From an uncultured Bacteroidales bacterium (GTDB lineage Bacteria > Bacteroidota > Bacteroidia > Bacteroidales > F082): DNA of 24,252 nt. The stretch covers positions 1 through 24,252 of the forward strand of contig CALBNV010000056.1 of assembly GCA_937896895.1 (NCBI GenBank). Reading direction: 5' to 3'. The translations under genes were made by a program, and so were the position numbers. Below, in pieces: positions 15,010 through 22,447 of the stretch (the first letter of the stretch is position 1; each line of letters begins with the position of its first letter). The notes under the pieces were generated by a model. It made no database searches and was not told the DNA's origin. It saw only the letters and a program-made list of their open reading frames with translations.

Positions 15010-15564
15010 ATGCGCATAAAAGAGATTAGTTCCGACAGAGGCATATTGATTATCAACGATTTCGGCGACAGAACGAGAATCGTCCCATTGAACGACCGCG
15101 ACAAACTGTTGAGTTTCATGCGCTCTAACGCAACCAACGTGCCGCTCTTCCCGATGGAAGTGATTGACAGTCTCGCAAATGTAGCATCACACAAGGTCCA
15201 GATCAAGATTGAAACAAAGAAAATGCTTGGCGAATGGCCATATTTTATCATTGACTTAAACTTCAGATATTCAAAAAGTTACGACATTTCTTTCGAGGAG
15301 CCGTTTTTCAAACTCTCCCACCCTTTTGACGACGGCACCGATTTCTTCCGTCTTGAATATGAAGAGATTGAATCCGATTTCACACCCAACGGGAAATACC
15401 GCGGCGCACACGCACGTCGTTACAAGCTCGATGAAATAATGGAAAGACTTGAATTTATCGCGAAAGATACCCCGAATTTGACACTGGAAGCGGTCATTCA
15501 AACCACTGCCGGCGAGGTTTACACTTCAGAGAAAATAATATTCAGACGGGATTTTAAACATTAA
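15010..15564 (+). CDS. Hypothetical protein, 184 aa
   Basis: I do not recognise the family. I place the start at 15010 (MRIKEISSDRGIL) because a good -7 element lies between it and the upstream ATG at 14968. The 184-residue product has no signal peptide or membrane segment. It seems to be alpha/beta: an N-terminal beta-rich part (GILIINDFGDRTRIVPL), a central aromatic-rich part (WPYFIIDLNFRYSKSYDISFEEPFFKLSHPF) and a C-terminal helix with LDEIMERLEFIAKD. No catalytic motif is visible. The gene stands alone, divergent from the peptide-binding lipoprotein gene. The following 150 bp hold no gene until the second toxin-antitoxin pair. Confidence 0.8.
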   Translation: MRIKEISSDRGILIINDFGDRTRIVPLNDRDKLLSFMRSNATNVPLFPMEVIDSLANVASHKVQIKIETKKMLGEWPYFIIDLNFRYSKSYDISFEEPFFKLSHPFDDGTDFFRLEYEEIESDFTPNGKYRGAHARRYKLDEIMERLEFIAKDTPNLTLEAVIQTTAGEVYTSEKIIFRRDFKH

Positions 15565-15686
15565 CAACATTATCATTTTGTCATGTAAACAACAGAAAAC
15601 CAGGAAGTTTTCACAGCAAATCTTTGGAGTCCATTTCAATATCTGCAGCTTTTAATAATTTTTCATGACTTTTTAAAAATTTGTTT

Positions 15687-15694
15687 TATTTTTG
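15687..15694 (+). promoter_or_regulatory. -7 element of the second toxin-antitoxin pair
   Basis: TATTTTTG lies 21 bp before the small antitoxin ATG. The 20 bases from 15687 are identical to those at 5240 in front of the first pair. Confidence 0.65.
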
Positions 15695-15715
15695 CAAAAA
15701 TTTTAAAGACAAAAT

Positions 15716-15880
15716 ATGAACAGAGAACCAGCAATCAAAAAAAGAATACTTTTTGAAAACGACAGAAACTTTCAAAATTCTGTGCTTGAAAAGGAATTGA
15801 GAGATAGTGTAAGCCCTGAAGAATACAGAGCGAAGTTGATGGAATATGTTGTCAAGCATTATGAAAACTTACAAAGTTAG
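15716..15880 (+). CDS. Putative small antitoxin (54 aa)
   Basis: This 54-residue reading frame (MNREPAIKKRILFEND...HYENLQS) is easy to miss because of its size. It starts 21 bp after a -7 element and overlaps the toxin gene by 20 bp. The tail (SPEEYRAKLMEYVVKHYENL) resembles the tail of the 69-residue product at 5271. The N-terminal parts differ, as often happens in antitoxins of paralogous pairs. The product is charged and has no recognisable DNA-binding fold. The role is inferred from position and from the paralogous pair. Confidence 0.6.
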   Translation: MNREPAIKKRILFENDRNFQNSVLEKELRDSVSPEEYRAKLMEYVVKHYENLQS

Positions 15881-16187
15881 ATTCACCAGAAAAGTTTACG
15901 ATCAGATAGAAAGCATAGCGACTTACATAACATCAATAAACACCATTGAATCCAGCATTCGATATGTCAATTCCCTTATTGATGAAATACTAACTCTCTC
16001 TTATTGTGCCGACATCATTCCGAAACTGCAATGGAAAACGCCACAAGTGGTATATCCAAACACAAAGCGGTTGCTCGTAAAAAAAGGAAAACTGACAGTA
16101 TTCTTTGTCACATATCAAAATTATGTTCTGATATATGACATAGTTCCTTCATCGTTAGTCACTGAAGAATCAAATTTTACGCCTTGA
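15861..16187 (+). CDS. ParE/RelE-like toxin (108 aa), paralogue of the 5440 gene
   Basis: The start at 15861 (MKTYKVRFTRKVYDQIESIATYI) matches the start of the paralogue at 5440. An ATG at 15846 would add five residues. Shared motifs with the paralogue are IATxI, SSxxYV, LSYxAD, PKLxWxT, RLLVKxGKxTVFF and DIVPSSxV. The fold and size suggest the ParE/RelE superfamily, but the target is unknown. The last 11 bp overlap the end of lon on the opposite strand, so there is no room for a terminator between them. The overlap with its antitoxin (20 bp) suggests coupled translation. Confidence 0.74.
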   Translation: MKTYKVRFTRKVYDQIESIATYITSINTIESSIRYVNSLIDEILTLSYCADIIPKLQWKTPQVVYPNTKRLLVKKGKLTVFFVTYQNYVLIYDIVPSSLVTEESNFTP

Positions 16188-18672
16188 ATCCTGTCACTTT
16201 CTTGTGCGAATCGACGAGGAACTTGTTGTAATCCAACGTATTAATATCCTGTTCCTTTTCAAGAGCAAGATCCAAAACCTCCATCATGTTCTCGACGAAA
16301 TGGAATTGAAGTCCTTCGACGTATTCCTGTTTGATGTCCATAAAGTCAGGCTCGTTGTTGCGTGACAGGATGACATCCGTGACATTGTTCCGTTTTGCGG
16401 CGAGCATCTTTTCCTGTATTCCGCCGACGGGCAAGACTCTTCCCCTCAACGTGATTTCGCCGGTCATCGCAAGCATGTCCTTGACGCGACGTTGAGTGAA
16501 CGCAGATGTCAGTGCCGTGAGCATCGTGATGCCAGCCGACGGGCCGTCTTTCGGCGTCGCGCCTTCCGGGACATGAATGTGGACGTTCCACTCCTCAAAG
16601 ACAATCGGATTGATATTCAGCTGGTTGGCGTGCGATTTTATAAACTCATACGCAATCGTCGCTGATTCTTTCATCACTTCGCCGAGATTTCCTGTCATGT
16701 TGAGCATTCCGCGTCCGCGGCTCAGGCTCGCTTCTATCGACAGTATCTCCCCGCCGACAGGAGTCCACGCGAGGCCGATGGCCACGCCAGGTGTCGTGTG
16801 TCTCACCTCGTCTTCGTCGTGATGCATCGGGACACCGAGTGTCTTCTTCAAATCATCAGCAGAGACCTTCCTGTCGTATTCGCCGCCGACGACCAGTGCC
16901 TTGGCCTTCTTACGGATCACATCGGCAATCTTTCGCTCCAGCGAACGGACGCCCGCCTCCCTTGTGTAGTCGTCGATTATCTTGTAAATCATCTCTTCCG
17001 AAAACTGCACGTCTTTAGCCTTCAAGCCATGCTCTTTCAGCTGTTTAGGCACAAGATGACGTTTCGCGATCTCATATTTCTCCTCACGCAGATAGCCGTT
17101 CAGGTCGATGACTTCCATACGGTCGCGGAGAGCCGGATGTATTGTCTGAAGGTTGTTCGCCGTGGCTATGAACATCACCTTGGAAAGGTCGAAATCGAGT
17201 TCGATGAAGTTATCGTTGAATGTGTTATTCTGTTCAGGGTCAAGGATTTCGAGCAGGGCGGCCTGCGGGTCGCCGCTGATGTTGTTGCTGCTCACCTTGT
17301 CTATTTCATCGAGCACGAAGACCGGATTCGACGACTTGGCTTTCTTCAGGTTCTGTATTATCCTGCCGGGCATCGCGCCGATGTAAGTCTTACGGTGGCC
17401 GCGGAGCTCCGACTCATCGCGGACTCCACCGAGAGACATACGTATATACTTACGTCCCAATGCTTTAGCTATCGACTTCCCGAGAGACGTCTTGCCGACG
17501 CCGGGAGGTCCGACGAGGCAGAGGATCGGGGCTTTCATGTCGTTTTTCAGTTTCAAGACGGCGAGGTGCTCGATTATTCTGTCTTTAATTTTGTCAAGGC
17601 CGAAATGGTCTTTGTCGAGGACTTTCTGCGCGTGTTCGAGGTCGAAATTGTCTTTTGTGTATTCGTTCCAAGGCAGTTCAACGAGGTATTCGAGATAATT
17701 GTGTTGGACTCCGTAATCGGCTGCCTGCGGATTGATGCGCTGGAGTTTCTGCAGTTCTTTTTGAAATACATCCGCCACTTCCTTGCTCCATTTCTTTTTT
17801 GCGGCTTTTTCGGTCAACTCCTTGACATCCTGTTCGTTAGGTGTCCCGCCGAGTTCTTCCTGGATGGTACGAAGCTGTTGGTTGAGGAAATATTCGCGCT
17901 GCTGCTTGTCCATATCAACTCTCACCTTAGTCTGAATCTGTTGTTTCAGTTCGACCATCTGAAGTTCATTTGTGAGTAATTGCAGGAGTGCCGTTGCAAA
18001 CTCCGTTATATCATTGATTTCCAACAGTTTCTGACGCGCTTCCATATCCGCGATGATATTGCTGGCGATGAAATTGACCATAAACCACGGGCTTTCGATG
18101 TTTTTTATGGCGAATGTCGCCTCAAAAGGCATGTTGGCTGATTTCTGCATTATCTGCACCGACATGTCTTTGATGCTCTGAATCAGGGCTTTGAACTGTC
18201 GGTCGCGCGGTATGCTTCTCACCTCGCCGTACGGCGACACCTTGCCCCAAAGATACGGTTCTGTCAATGTGAGTTCTTCAAGTCTGAAGCGGCGTTTGCC
18301 CTGTATGATAACGGTTGTATTCCCATCGGGCATCTGCAAAGTCTTCATCACCTGGGCGACAGTACCGATTTCAAACAGGTCGTTTTGCTGAGGTTCTTCC
18401 ACCTTGGCGTCACGCTGTGCGATGACACCGATGTCCATGTGGTTTTTATACGCATCCTTGATGAGCTTGATGGTCTTGCTGCGACCGACGGTGATCGGGA
18501 TTACCACGCCGGGGAAAAGAACCGCGTTTCTGAGTGGCATAACCGGCAGCTCGTCAGGTGTCTCCTCCTCATTCATGCGTTTCTCGTCTTCTGGGGAAAA
18601 AAGTGGAATGAATTCGCCATCACTTTCAACTATGTCGCTTAATATTATATCTGGGTTGATCTGGTTGTCCAT
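16177..18672 (-). CDS. lon: ATP-dependent Lon protease
   Basis: Lon is a cytoplasmic AAA+ serine protease that degrades damaged proteins and many short-lived regulators, including antitoxins in other bacteria. I start it at 18672 (MDNQINPDIILSDIVESDG), giving 831 residues. The open frame reaches 18756, but the extra part spans the terminator of the upstream gene. The N-terminal substrate domain (ELPVMPLRNAVLFPGVVIP) is followed by the AAA+ module with Walker A GPPGVGKT (K394) and Walker B VFVLDEID (D455, E456). The protease domain has S712 in KDGPSAG and K755 in GGIQEK, 43 residues apart as in E. coli Lon. The 3' end overlaps the toxin gene by 11 bp. Confidence 0.97.
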   Translation of the reverse strand: MDNQINPDIILSDIVESDGEFIPLFSPEDEKRMNEEETPDELPVMPLRNAVLFPGVVIPITVGRSKTIKLIKDAYKNHMDIGVIAQRDAKVEEPQQNDLFEIGTVAQVMKTLQMPDGNTTVIIQGKRRFRLEELTLTEPYLWGKVSPYGEVRSIPRDRQFKALIQSIKDMSVQIMQKSANMPFEATFAIKNIESPWFMVNFIASNIIADMEARQKLLEINDITEFATALLQLLTNELQMVELKQQIQTKVRVDMDKQQREYFLNQQLRTIQEELGGTPNEQDVKELTEKAAKKKWSKEVADVFQKELQKLQRINPQAADYGVQHNYLEYLVELPWNEYTKDNFDLEHAQKVLDKDHFGLDKIKDRIIEHLAVLKLKNDMKAPILCLVGPPGVGKTSLGKSIAKALGRKYIRMSLGGVRDESELRGHRKTYIGAMPGRIIQNLKKAKSSNPVFVLDEIDKVSSNNISGDPQAALLEILDPEQNNTFNDNFIELDFDLSKVMFIATANNLQTIHPALRDRMEVIDLNGYLREEKYEIAKRHLVPKQLKEHGLKAKDVQFSEEMIYKIIDDYTREAGVRSLERKIADVIRKKAKALVVGGEYDRKVSADDLKKTLGVPMHHDEDEVRHTTPGVAIGLAWTPVGGEILSIEASLSRGRGMLNMTGNLGEVMKESATIAYEFIKSHANQLNINPIVFEEWNVHIHVPEGATPKDGPSAGITMLTALTSAFTQRRVKDMLAMTGEITLRGRVLPVGGIQEKMLAAKRNNVTDVILSRNNEPDFMDIKQEYVEGLQFHFVENMMEVLDLALEKEQDINTLDYNKFLVDSHKKVTGFKA

Positions 18673-18714
18673 AAAAACGTTTTTATTTTCGCGCCCATCG
18701 GCAAATATCGTGCC

Positions 18715-18744
18715 AAAAAAAACCCTTGTCATCTCTGGCAAGGG
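18715..18744 (-). terminator. Rho-independent terminator of rpmE2
   Basis: On the minus strand CCCTTGCCA (18744-18736), a 4-nt loop, TGACAAGGG (18731-18723), then eight T's (18722-18715). The stem has one mismatch. It separates rpmE2 from lon and supports the lon start at 18672. Confidence 0.88.
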
Positions 18745-18786
18745 CAAAAACTTCATTATGAAAAATTTAACAAACCTATTCCGAGA

Positions 18787-19053
18787 TTATTTTTTTCTTG
18801 CTTCCTGGAATTTCTTGTACTTGTTGTTGAACTTATCAACGCGACCTGCCGTGTCAACAAGTTTCATCTTACCTGTGTAGAACGGGTGTGATGTGTTGGA
18901 AATTTCAAGCTTCACCAATGGATATTCGTTTCCGTCTTCCCAAACAATTGTTTCCTTGGTGTTGATCGTTGAACGTGACATGAATGCGTAGTCATTCGAC
19001 ATGTCTTTAAATACTACAAGACGATAATTCTTTGGATGTATATCTTTTTTCAT
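18787..19053 (-). CDS. rpmE2: 50S ribosomal protein L31, type B (zinc-free)
   Basis: L31 bridges the ribosomal subunits. The 88-residue product is the type B form: MKKDIHPKNYRLVVFKD, SRSTINTKETI, YPLVKLEISNTSHPFYTGKMKLVDTAGRVDKFNNKY. There is no CxxC zinc ribbon, so this form does not need zinc. It has its own -7 element upstream and its own terminator downstream, so it is probably monocistronic. The codons and position are typical of the clade. Confidence 0.96.
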   Translation of the reverse strand: MKKDIHPKNYRLVVFKDMSNDYAFMSRSTINTKETIVWEDGNEYPLVKLEISNTSHPFYTGKMKLVDTAGRVDKFNNKYKKFQEARKK

Positions 19054-19085
19054 TTCGTGTATGATTTTTCCGTTATTTCGAGCCG

Positions 19086-19093
19086 CAAAAATA
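19086..19093 (-). promoter_or_regulatory. -7 element for rpmE2
   Basis: CAAAAATA reads TATTTTTG on the minus strand, 33 bp before the rpmE2 ATG. Confidence 0.6.
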
Positions 19094-19167
19094 CAACTTT
19101 TTACAATACAAAAATCATTTTTTGAAAACTTTTTTAATTTTTTATCTTTTCATTGATTATCAACATG

Positions 19168-20073
19168 TTATAAATTTTGCAAAAATCTTATGATGTCAGA
19201 ATCGGCCTTGTTTTTCTGAAAAAATGTCAGTATTTCTGCCAAAGATTCATATTCATGATAAAAAATCTCCGAAACATTGGGGTTCATTTCATCGCTTTGA
19301 CGCAGAATCACGAAGCCTGTATCGATGTACTTTTTCTTTCCGAGAAGGCATATTGACTTGCGGTATTCGTAATTGTTGAAATATCGAGCGTTGTCTTTCA
19401 CGTCATCCCATTTCGCGAAAGCGGCGAGCAACGGCTGAAAATCATAATTCTTCGGGACGAAAATATTCCTTACAGAATGCCGTCCCCTTCCGAAATTAAC
19501 GAAACATTTATACGCAAGTTCTTCTAAATCAGACTGTTTTTCATCACCTATAATAAGATACATCCCTAAATTTTCGTAGCGGAAAAGATGCGGGATATCC
19601 GCGAAATACTCCTTCAGAACTGAGTTATTCTCATTGTCGTTCAAGACAATAGCATCAAAATCAATCAAAGGACGTTCAACAAAGTTGATGTCAGGCTCGA
19701 TTTCCAGGCAAGCGGCGACCATCGCATCGGCGTAGGCCTTCAGCAAAAACGGGTCGTCGTGTGATATTTTGCCGACAAAATCGTTTCCGGAAAGCAGGAT
19801 ACAGAGGAAATCGCGGAAGTTGTCGAGCGGAGTCTCGCCCGACATCACGACGGCAACTCTCCTGGATTCGCGGTCACTATCGGGGAAAAGACCCGCGATC
19901 TCCCGCATGTTCTCCGGCCTCGTGAGCCTCTCGACCTCATCAACAGCGGCGGAGATATTCTTTTCGTTGAACCACACATTATTATATATAGACTTCCGTA
20001 TTATCTCATCGTTAAATATTTCTCTGACATTCAACGAGTTAATAATTTCAATCAGTTTATTTCTATCTTTCAT
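19168..20073 (-). CDS. LuxC-like acyl-CoA reductase family protein, catalytic Cys missing
   Basis: The protein resembles the LuxC-like acyl-CoA reductases found near serC in Bacteroidota. The start at 20073 (MKDRNKLIEIINSL) gives 301 residues; a TTG at 20103 is possible. Family segments are NNVWFNEKNISAAV, RVAVVMSGETPLDNFRDFLCILLSGNDFVGKIS, DFDAIVLNDNENNS, NNYEYRKSICLLGKKK and EIFYHEYESLAEIL. Where the family has FGxGCRNVS, with the Cys that carries the acyl thioester, this protein reads FGRGRHSVRN. So the expected nucleophile is replaced by Arg. It may be inactive, changed in function, or use another residue. It is divergent from serC with a 179-bp region between. No clear terminator is seen. 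Confidence 0.75.
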   Translation of the reverse strand: MKDRNKLIEIINSLNVREIFNDEIIRKSIYNNVWFNEKNISAAVDEVERLTRPENMREIAGLFPDSDRESRRVAVVMSGETPLDNFRDFLCILLSGNDFVGKISHDDPFLLKAYADAMVAACLEIEPDINFVERPLIDFDAIVLNDNENNSVLKEYFADIPHLFRYENLGMYLIIGDEKQSDLEELAYKCFVNFGRGRHSVRNIFVPKNYDFQPLLAAFAKWDDVKDNARYFNNYEYRKSICLLGKKKYIDTGFVILRQSDEMNPNVSEIFYHEYESLAEILTFFQKNKADSDIIRFLQNL

Positions 20074-20120
20074 GGCAAAATCTCCCGCATAATTTTCCTG
20101 CAAAAAAACAAAATTTTTCT

Positions 20121-20155
20121 TTTGGTTGTAATATCAATTTAATTTATTACCTTTG
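20121..20155 (+). promoter_or_regulatory. Promoter of the serC-serA operon
   Basis: TACCTTTG at 20148-20155 matches TAnnTTTG. A TTTGGTTG stretch at 20121-20128 offers a -33 box, with a 19-nt spacer from its second TTG. The transcript would start near 20161, so the heptamer repeat lies in its leader. Confidence 0.65.
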
Positions 20156-20169
20156 CAACGTCTTAAAAA

Positions 20170-20197
20170 AGAGTAGAGAGTAGAGAGTAGAGAGTAA
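20170..20197 (+). repeat. Heptamer tandem repeat in the serC leader
   Basis: AGAGTAG occurs three times in tandem, followed by AGAGTAA, giving four 7-bp units. It lies in the likely 5' untranslated region of serC, 55 bp before the ATG. Confidence 0.85.
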
Positions 20198-20252
20198 AGA
20201 AATCATTGATAATAAACATATTAAAATAATAATAACTTTAAAATAAAAAATA

Positions 20253-21350
20253 ATGAAACACAATTTCAATGCTGGACCATGTGTCCTTCCAAAAGAAGCC
20301 GTTGAATCAACAATCAACGCAATTCGCAATTTCGACAACACAGGCATCGGTTTGATGGAGATTTCACACCGCACTCCAGGTTGGGAGCGCGTGATGGAAG
20401 AGACCCGTCAGCTCTGGCGTGAGCTTCTCAACATTCCTGCCGAATACGAAGTCCTCTTCCTCGGCGGCGGTGCAAGCACGCAGTTCTTCACAGTCCCTGC
20501 AAACTTGATGAAGACAAAGGCTGCTTACCTCCAGACAGGCGTTTGGGCAAAGAAAGCCATCAAAGAAGCCAAATTGTTCGGTAAGGTTGAAGTCGTTGCA
20601 TCATCAGAAGACAAGAACTACACATACATTCCGAAAGGTTACACAATCCCTACAGACGCCGACTACTTCCACATCACCACAAACAACACAATCTACGGCA
20701 CAGAGATCAAGGAAGACATGGACTGCCCTATCACATTGGTCGCTGACATGTCGTCAGACATCATGAGCCGTCCTGTTGACGTGAAGAAATACGGCCTCAT
20801 CTTCGGCGGCGCCCAGAAGAACGTCGGTCCTGCCGGCGTGACATTCGTCATCGTCCGCAAAGACCTCCTCGGCAACATCGGCGAGCGTGCATACATGAAC
20901 CCGCTTCCGACAATGGTGAACTACCTGACACACATGCCGGCCGACAAACCGGCAGACGTCTCGATGTTCAATACACCTCCGGTACTTCCTATCTTCGTCA
21001 TGCACGAGACATTGACATGGGTGAAGAACCTCGGCGGCGTCGAGAAGATGCACGAGATCAACATGAAGAAGTCGAACATGCTCTACGAGGAAATCGACCG
21101 CAACAGCATGTTCCGCGGCACAGCCGAGAAGGATTCACGTTCAATCATGAACCACTGCTGGGTCATGGCAGAAGGCCGTGAGGACCTCCAGGATGCATTC
21201 ATGGCATTCGCGAAGGAACGCGGCATGGTCGGCATCAAGGGTCACCGTTCAGTCGGCGGCTTCCGCGCATCATTGTACAACGCCTGCCCGATCGAGTCAG
21301 TCGAAGCACTCGTCCAATGCATGCAGGACTTCGAAAAAGCCAACAAATAA
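20253..21350 (+). CDS. serC: Phosphoserine aminotransferase
   Basis: SerC is a PLP enzyme that converts 3-phosphohydroxypyruvate and glutamate to phosphoserine and 2-oxoglutarate. It is the second step of serine biosynthesis and also takes part in PLP synthesis. The 365 residues are full length. The N-terminus (KHNFNAGPCVLPKEAV) and SHRTPGW are typical. LGGGASTQF binds the PLP phosphate, and K189 in FGGAQKNVGPAG is the Schiff-base lysine. The C-terminus has GHRSVGGFRASLYNA. It heads serC-serA-DUF1015, with a promoter and heptamer repeat upstream and a 97-bp spacer with a hairpin before serA. Confidence 0.97.
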   Translation: MKHNFNAGPCVLPKEAVESTINAIRNFDNTGIGLMEISHRTPGWERVMEETRQLWRELLNIPAEYEVLFLGGGASTQFFTVPANLMKTKAAYLQTGVWAKKAIKEAKLFGKVEVVASSEDKNYTYIPKGYTIPTDADYFHITTNNTIYGTEIKEDMDCPITLVADMSSDIMSRPVDVKKYGLIFGGAQKNVGPAGVTFVIVRKDLLGNIGERAYMNPLPTMVNYLTHMPADKPADVSMFNTPPVLPIFVMHETLTWVKNLGGVEKMHEINMKKSNMLYEEIDRNSMFRGTAEKDSRSIMNHCWVMAEGREDLQDAFMAFAKERGMVGIKGHRSVGGFRASLYNACPIESVEALVQCMQDFEKANK

Positions 21351-21358
21351 CAATAAAG

Positions 21359-21424
21359 TTTTGAGAGTGAAGAGTTAAGAGTGAAGTTATTTTTCAATAT
21401 CGACTTCACTCTCAACTCTCAAAA
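21359..21424 (+). repeat. Hairpin built from heptamers, serC-serA spacer
   Basis: The left arm (21359-21387) contains AGAGTGA, AGAGTTA and AGAGTGA in tandem. The right arm (21403-21424, ACTTCACTCTCAACTCTCAAAA) is its reverse complement with one 7-base bulge. No T-run follows on the plus strand, so it is an intercistronic hairpin rather than a standard terminator. Confidence 0.75.
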
Positions 21425-21447
21425 TTTCACATTAAAAAAAAGAAAAA

Positions 21448-22365
21448 ATGAAAGTATTAGTAGCAACAGAAAAGCCATTCTCAGCATCAGCTGTCAATGG
21501 GATCCAGAAAATAGTTGAAGAAGCGGGTTACAGCTTCGCAAAACTTGAGAAATACACCGACGTCCAGCAGTTCTACGACGCAGTGGCTGACGCCGATGCC
21601 CTCATCGTCCGTTCAGACAAAGTGACGAAAGAAGTCATCGACCACGCAAAGAACCTGAAGATCGTCGTCCGCGCCGGCGCAGGTTTCGACAACCTCGACC
21701 TCGCAGCCTGCACAGCAAGAGGCATCGTCGCGATGAACACACCAGGCCAGAACTCAAACGCAGTCGCCGAACTCGCCATCGGCCTCATGGTCTATATGGC
21801 ACGCAACACCTTCAAGCCGGGCACAGGCTCTGAGCTTAAGGGCAAGAGGATCGGCATCCAGGCTTACGGCAACGTCGGCCGCCTCGTCGCTGAAAAGGCA
21901 AAGGCATTCGGCATGGAAGTCTGGGCATACGACCCGTTCGTCCCGACCGAGAAGATGGAAGCCGAAGGCGTGAAAGTCCCTGCAACATTGGAGGAACTCT
22001 ACGCAAACTGCGACTACATCTCGTTGCACATCCCTGCAAACGACCAGACAAAGAACAGCATCAACTACGGTCTTCTCTCGAGAATGCCGAAGGGCGGCTG
22101 CTTAGTCAACACAGCCCGCAAGGAAGTCATCAACGAAGCCGACATGGAGAAGATGCTCGCCGAACGCACAGACTTCAAGTATGTGACAGACATCGCTCCG
22201 GTGAACGCAGAGACGTTGGCGCAGTTCGCCCCGCGTTTCTTCGCAACACCTAAGAAACAGGGCGCCGAGACAGCCGAGGCTAACCTCAACGCAGGTCTCG
22301 CAGCAGCACGCCAGATCGTCGGATTCTTCAAAGACGGTTGCACGAAATTCCAAGTTAACAAATAA
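21448..22365 (+). CDS. serA: Phosphoglycerate dehydrogenase, short form
   Basis: SerA oxidises 3-phosphoglycerate to 3-phosphohydroxypyruvate, the first step of serine synthesis, and SerC uses the product. The 305 residues cover only the catalytic and NAD domains; the C-terminal ACT domain that senses serine in longer forms is absent. The NAD motif reads GIQAYGNVG instead of the usual GxGxxG. The catalytic Arg is R224 (NTARKE). The usual His of TPHIG is K269 (TPKKQGAETAEAN). I recall this Lys form as common in Bacteroidota SerA, so it is probably functional. The gene lies between serC and the DUF1015 gene, each spacer holding a large hairpin. Confidence 0.93.
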   Translation: MKVLVATEKPFSASAVNGIQKIVEEAGYSFAKLEKYTDVQQFYDAVADADALIVRSDKVTKEVIDHAKNLKIVVRAGAGFDNLDLAACTARGIVAMNTPGQNSNAVAELAIGLMVYMARNTFKPGTGSELKGKRIGIQAYGNVGRLVAEKAKAFGMEVWAYDPFVPTEKMEAEGVKVPATLEELYANCDYISLHIPANDQTKNSINYGLLSRMPKGGCLVNTARKEVINEADMEKMLAERTDFKYVTDIAPVNAETLAQFAPRFFATPKKQGAETAEANLNAGLAAARQIVGFFKDGCTKFQVNK

Positions 22366-22369
22366 TTTC

Positions 22370-22439
22370 AGTTTTTAAGAGTGAAGTGTTCGGGGTTGAA
22401 TCTATTCAACTCCACACTCCACTCTAAACTCTAAAAACT
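22370..22439 (+). repeat. Large imperfect palindrome, serA-DUF1015 spacer
   Basis: The left arm (22370-22401) begins AGTTTTTAAGAGTGAAGTG and ends GTTGAAT. The right arm (22404-22439) begins ATTCAAC and ends CTCTAAAAACT, with a 6-base insertion. Motifs are shared with the hairpin before serA. It almost fills the 82-bp spacer. Confidence 0.72.
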
Positions 22440-22447
22440 TAATAGAC

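Noticed and set aside
16798..17979. Long plus-strand open frame (393 codons) opposite lon
   Set aside because: It is antisense to the AAA+ and linker part of lon, has no family resemblance and arises from codon bias of the real gene.
18673..18756. 28-residue N-terminal extension of Lon
   Set aside because: It would translate through the rpmE2 terminator; the family-like start is at 18672.
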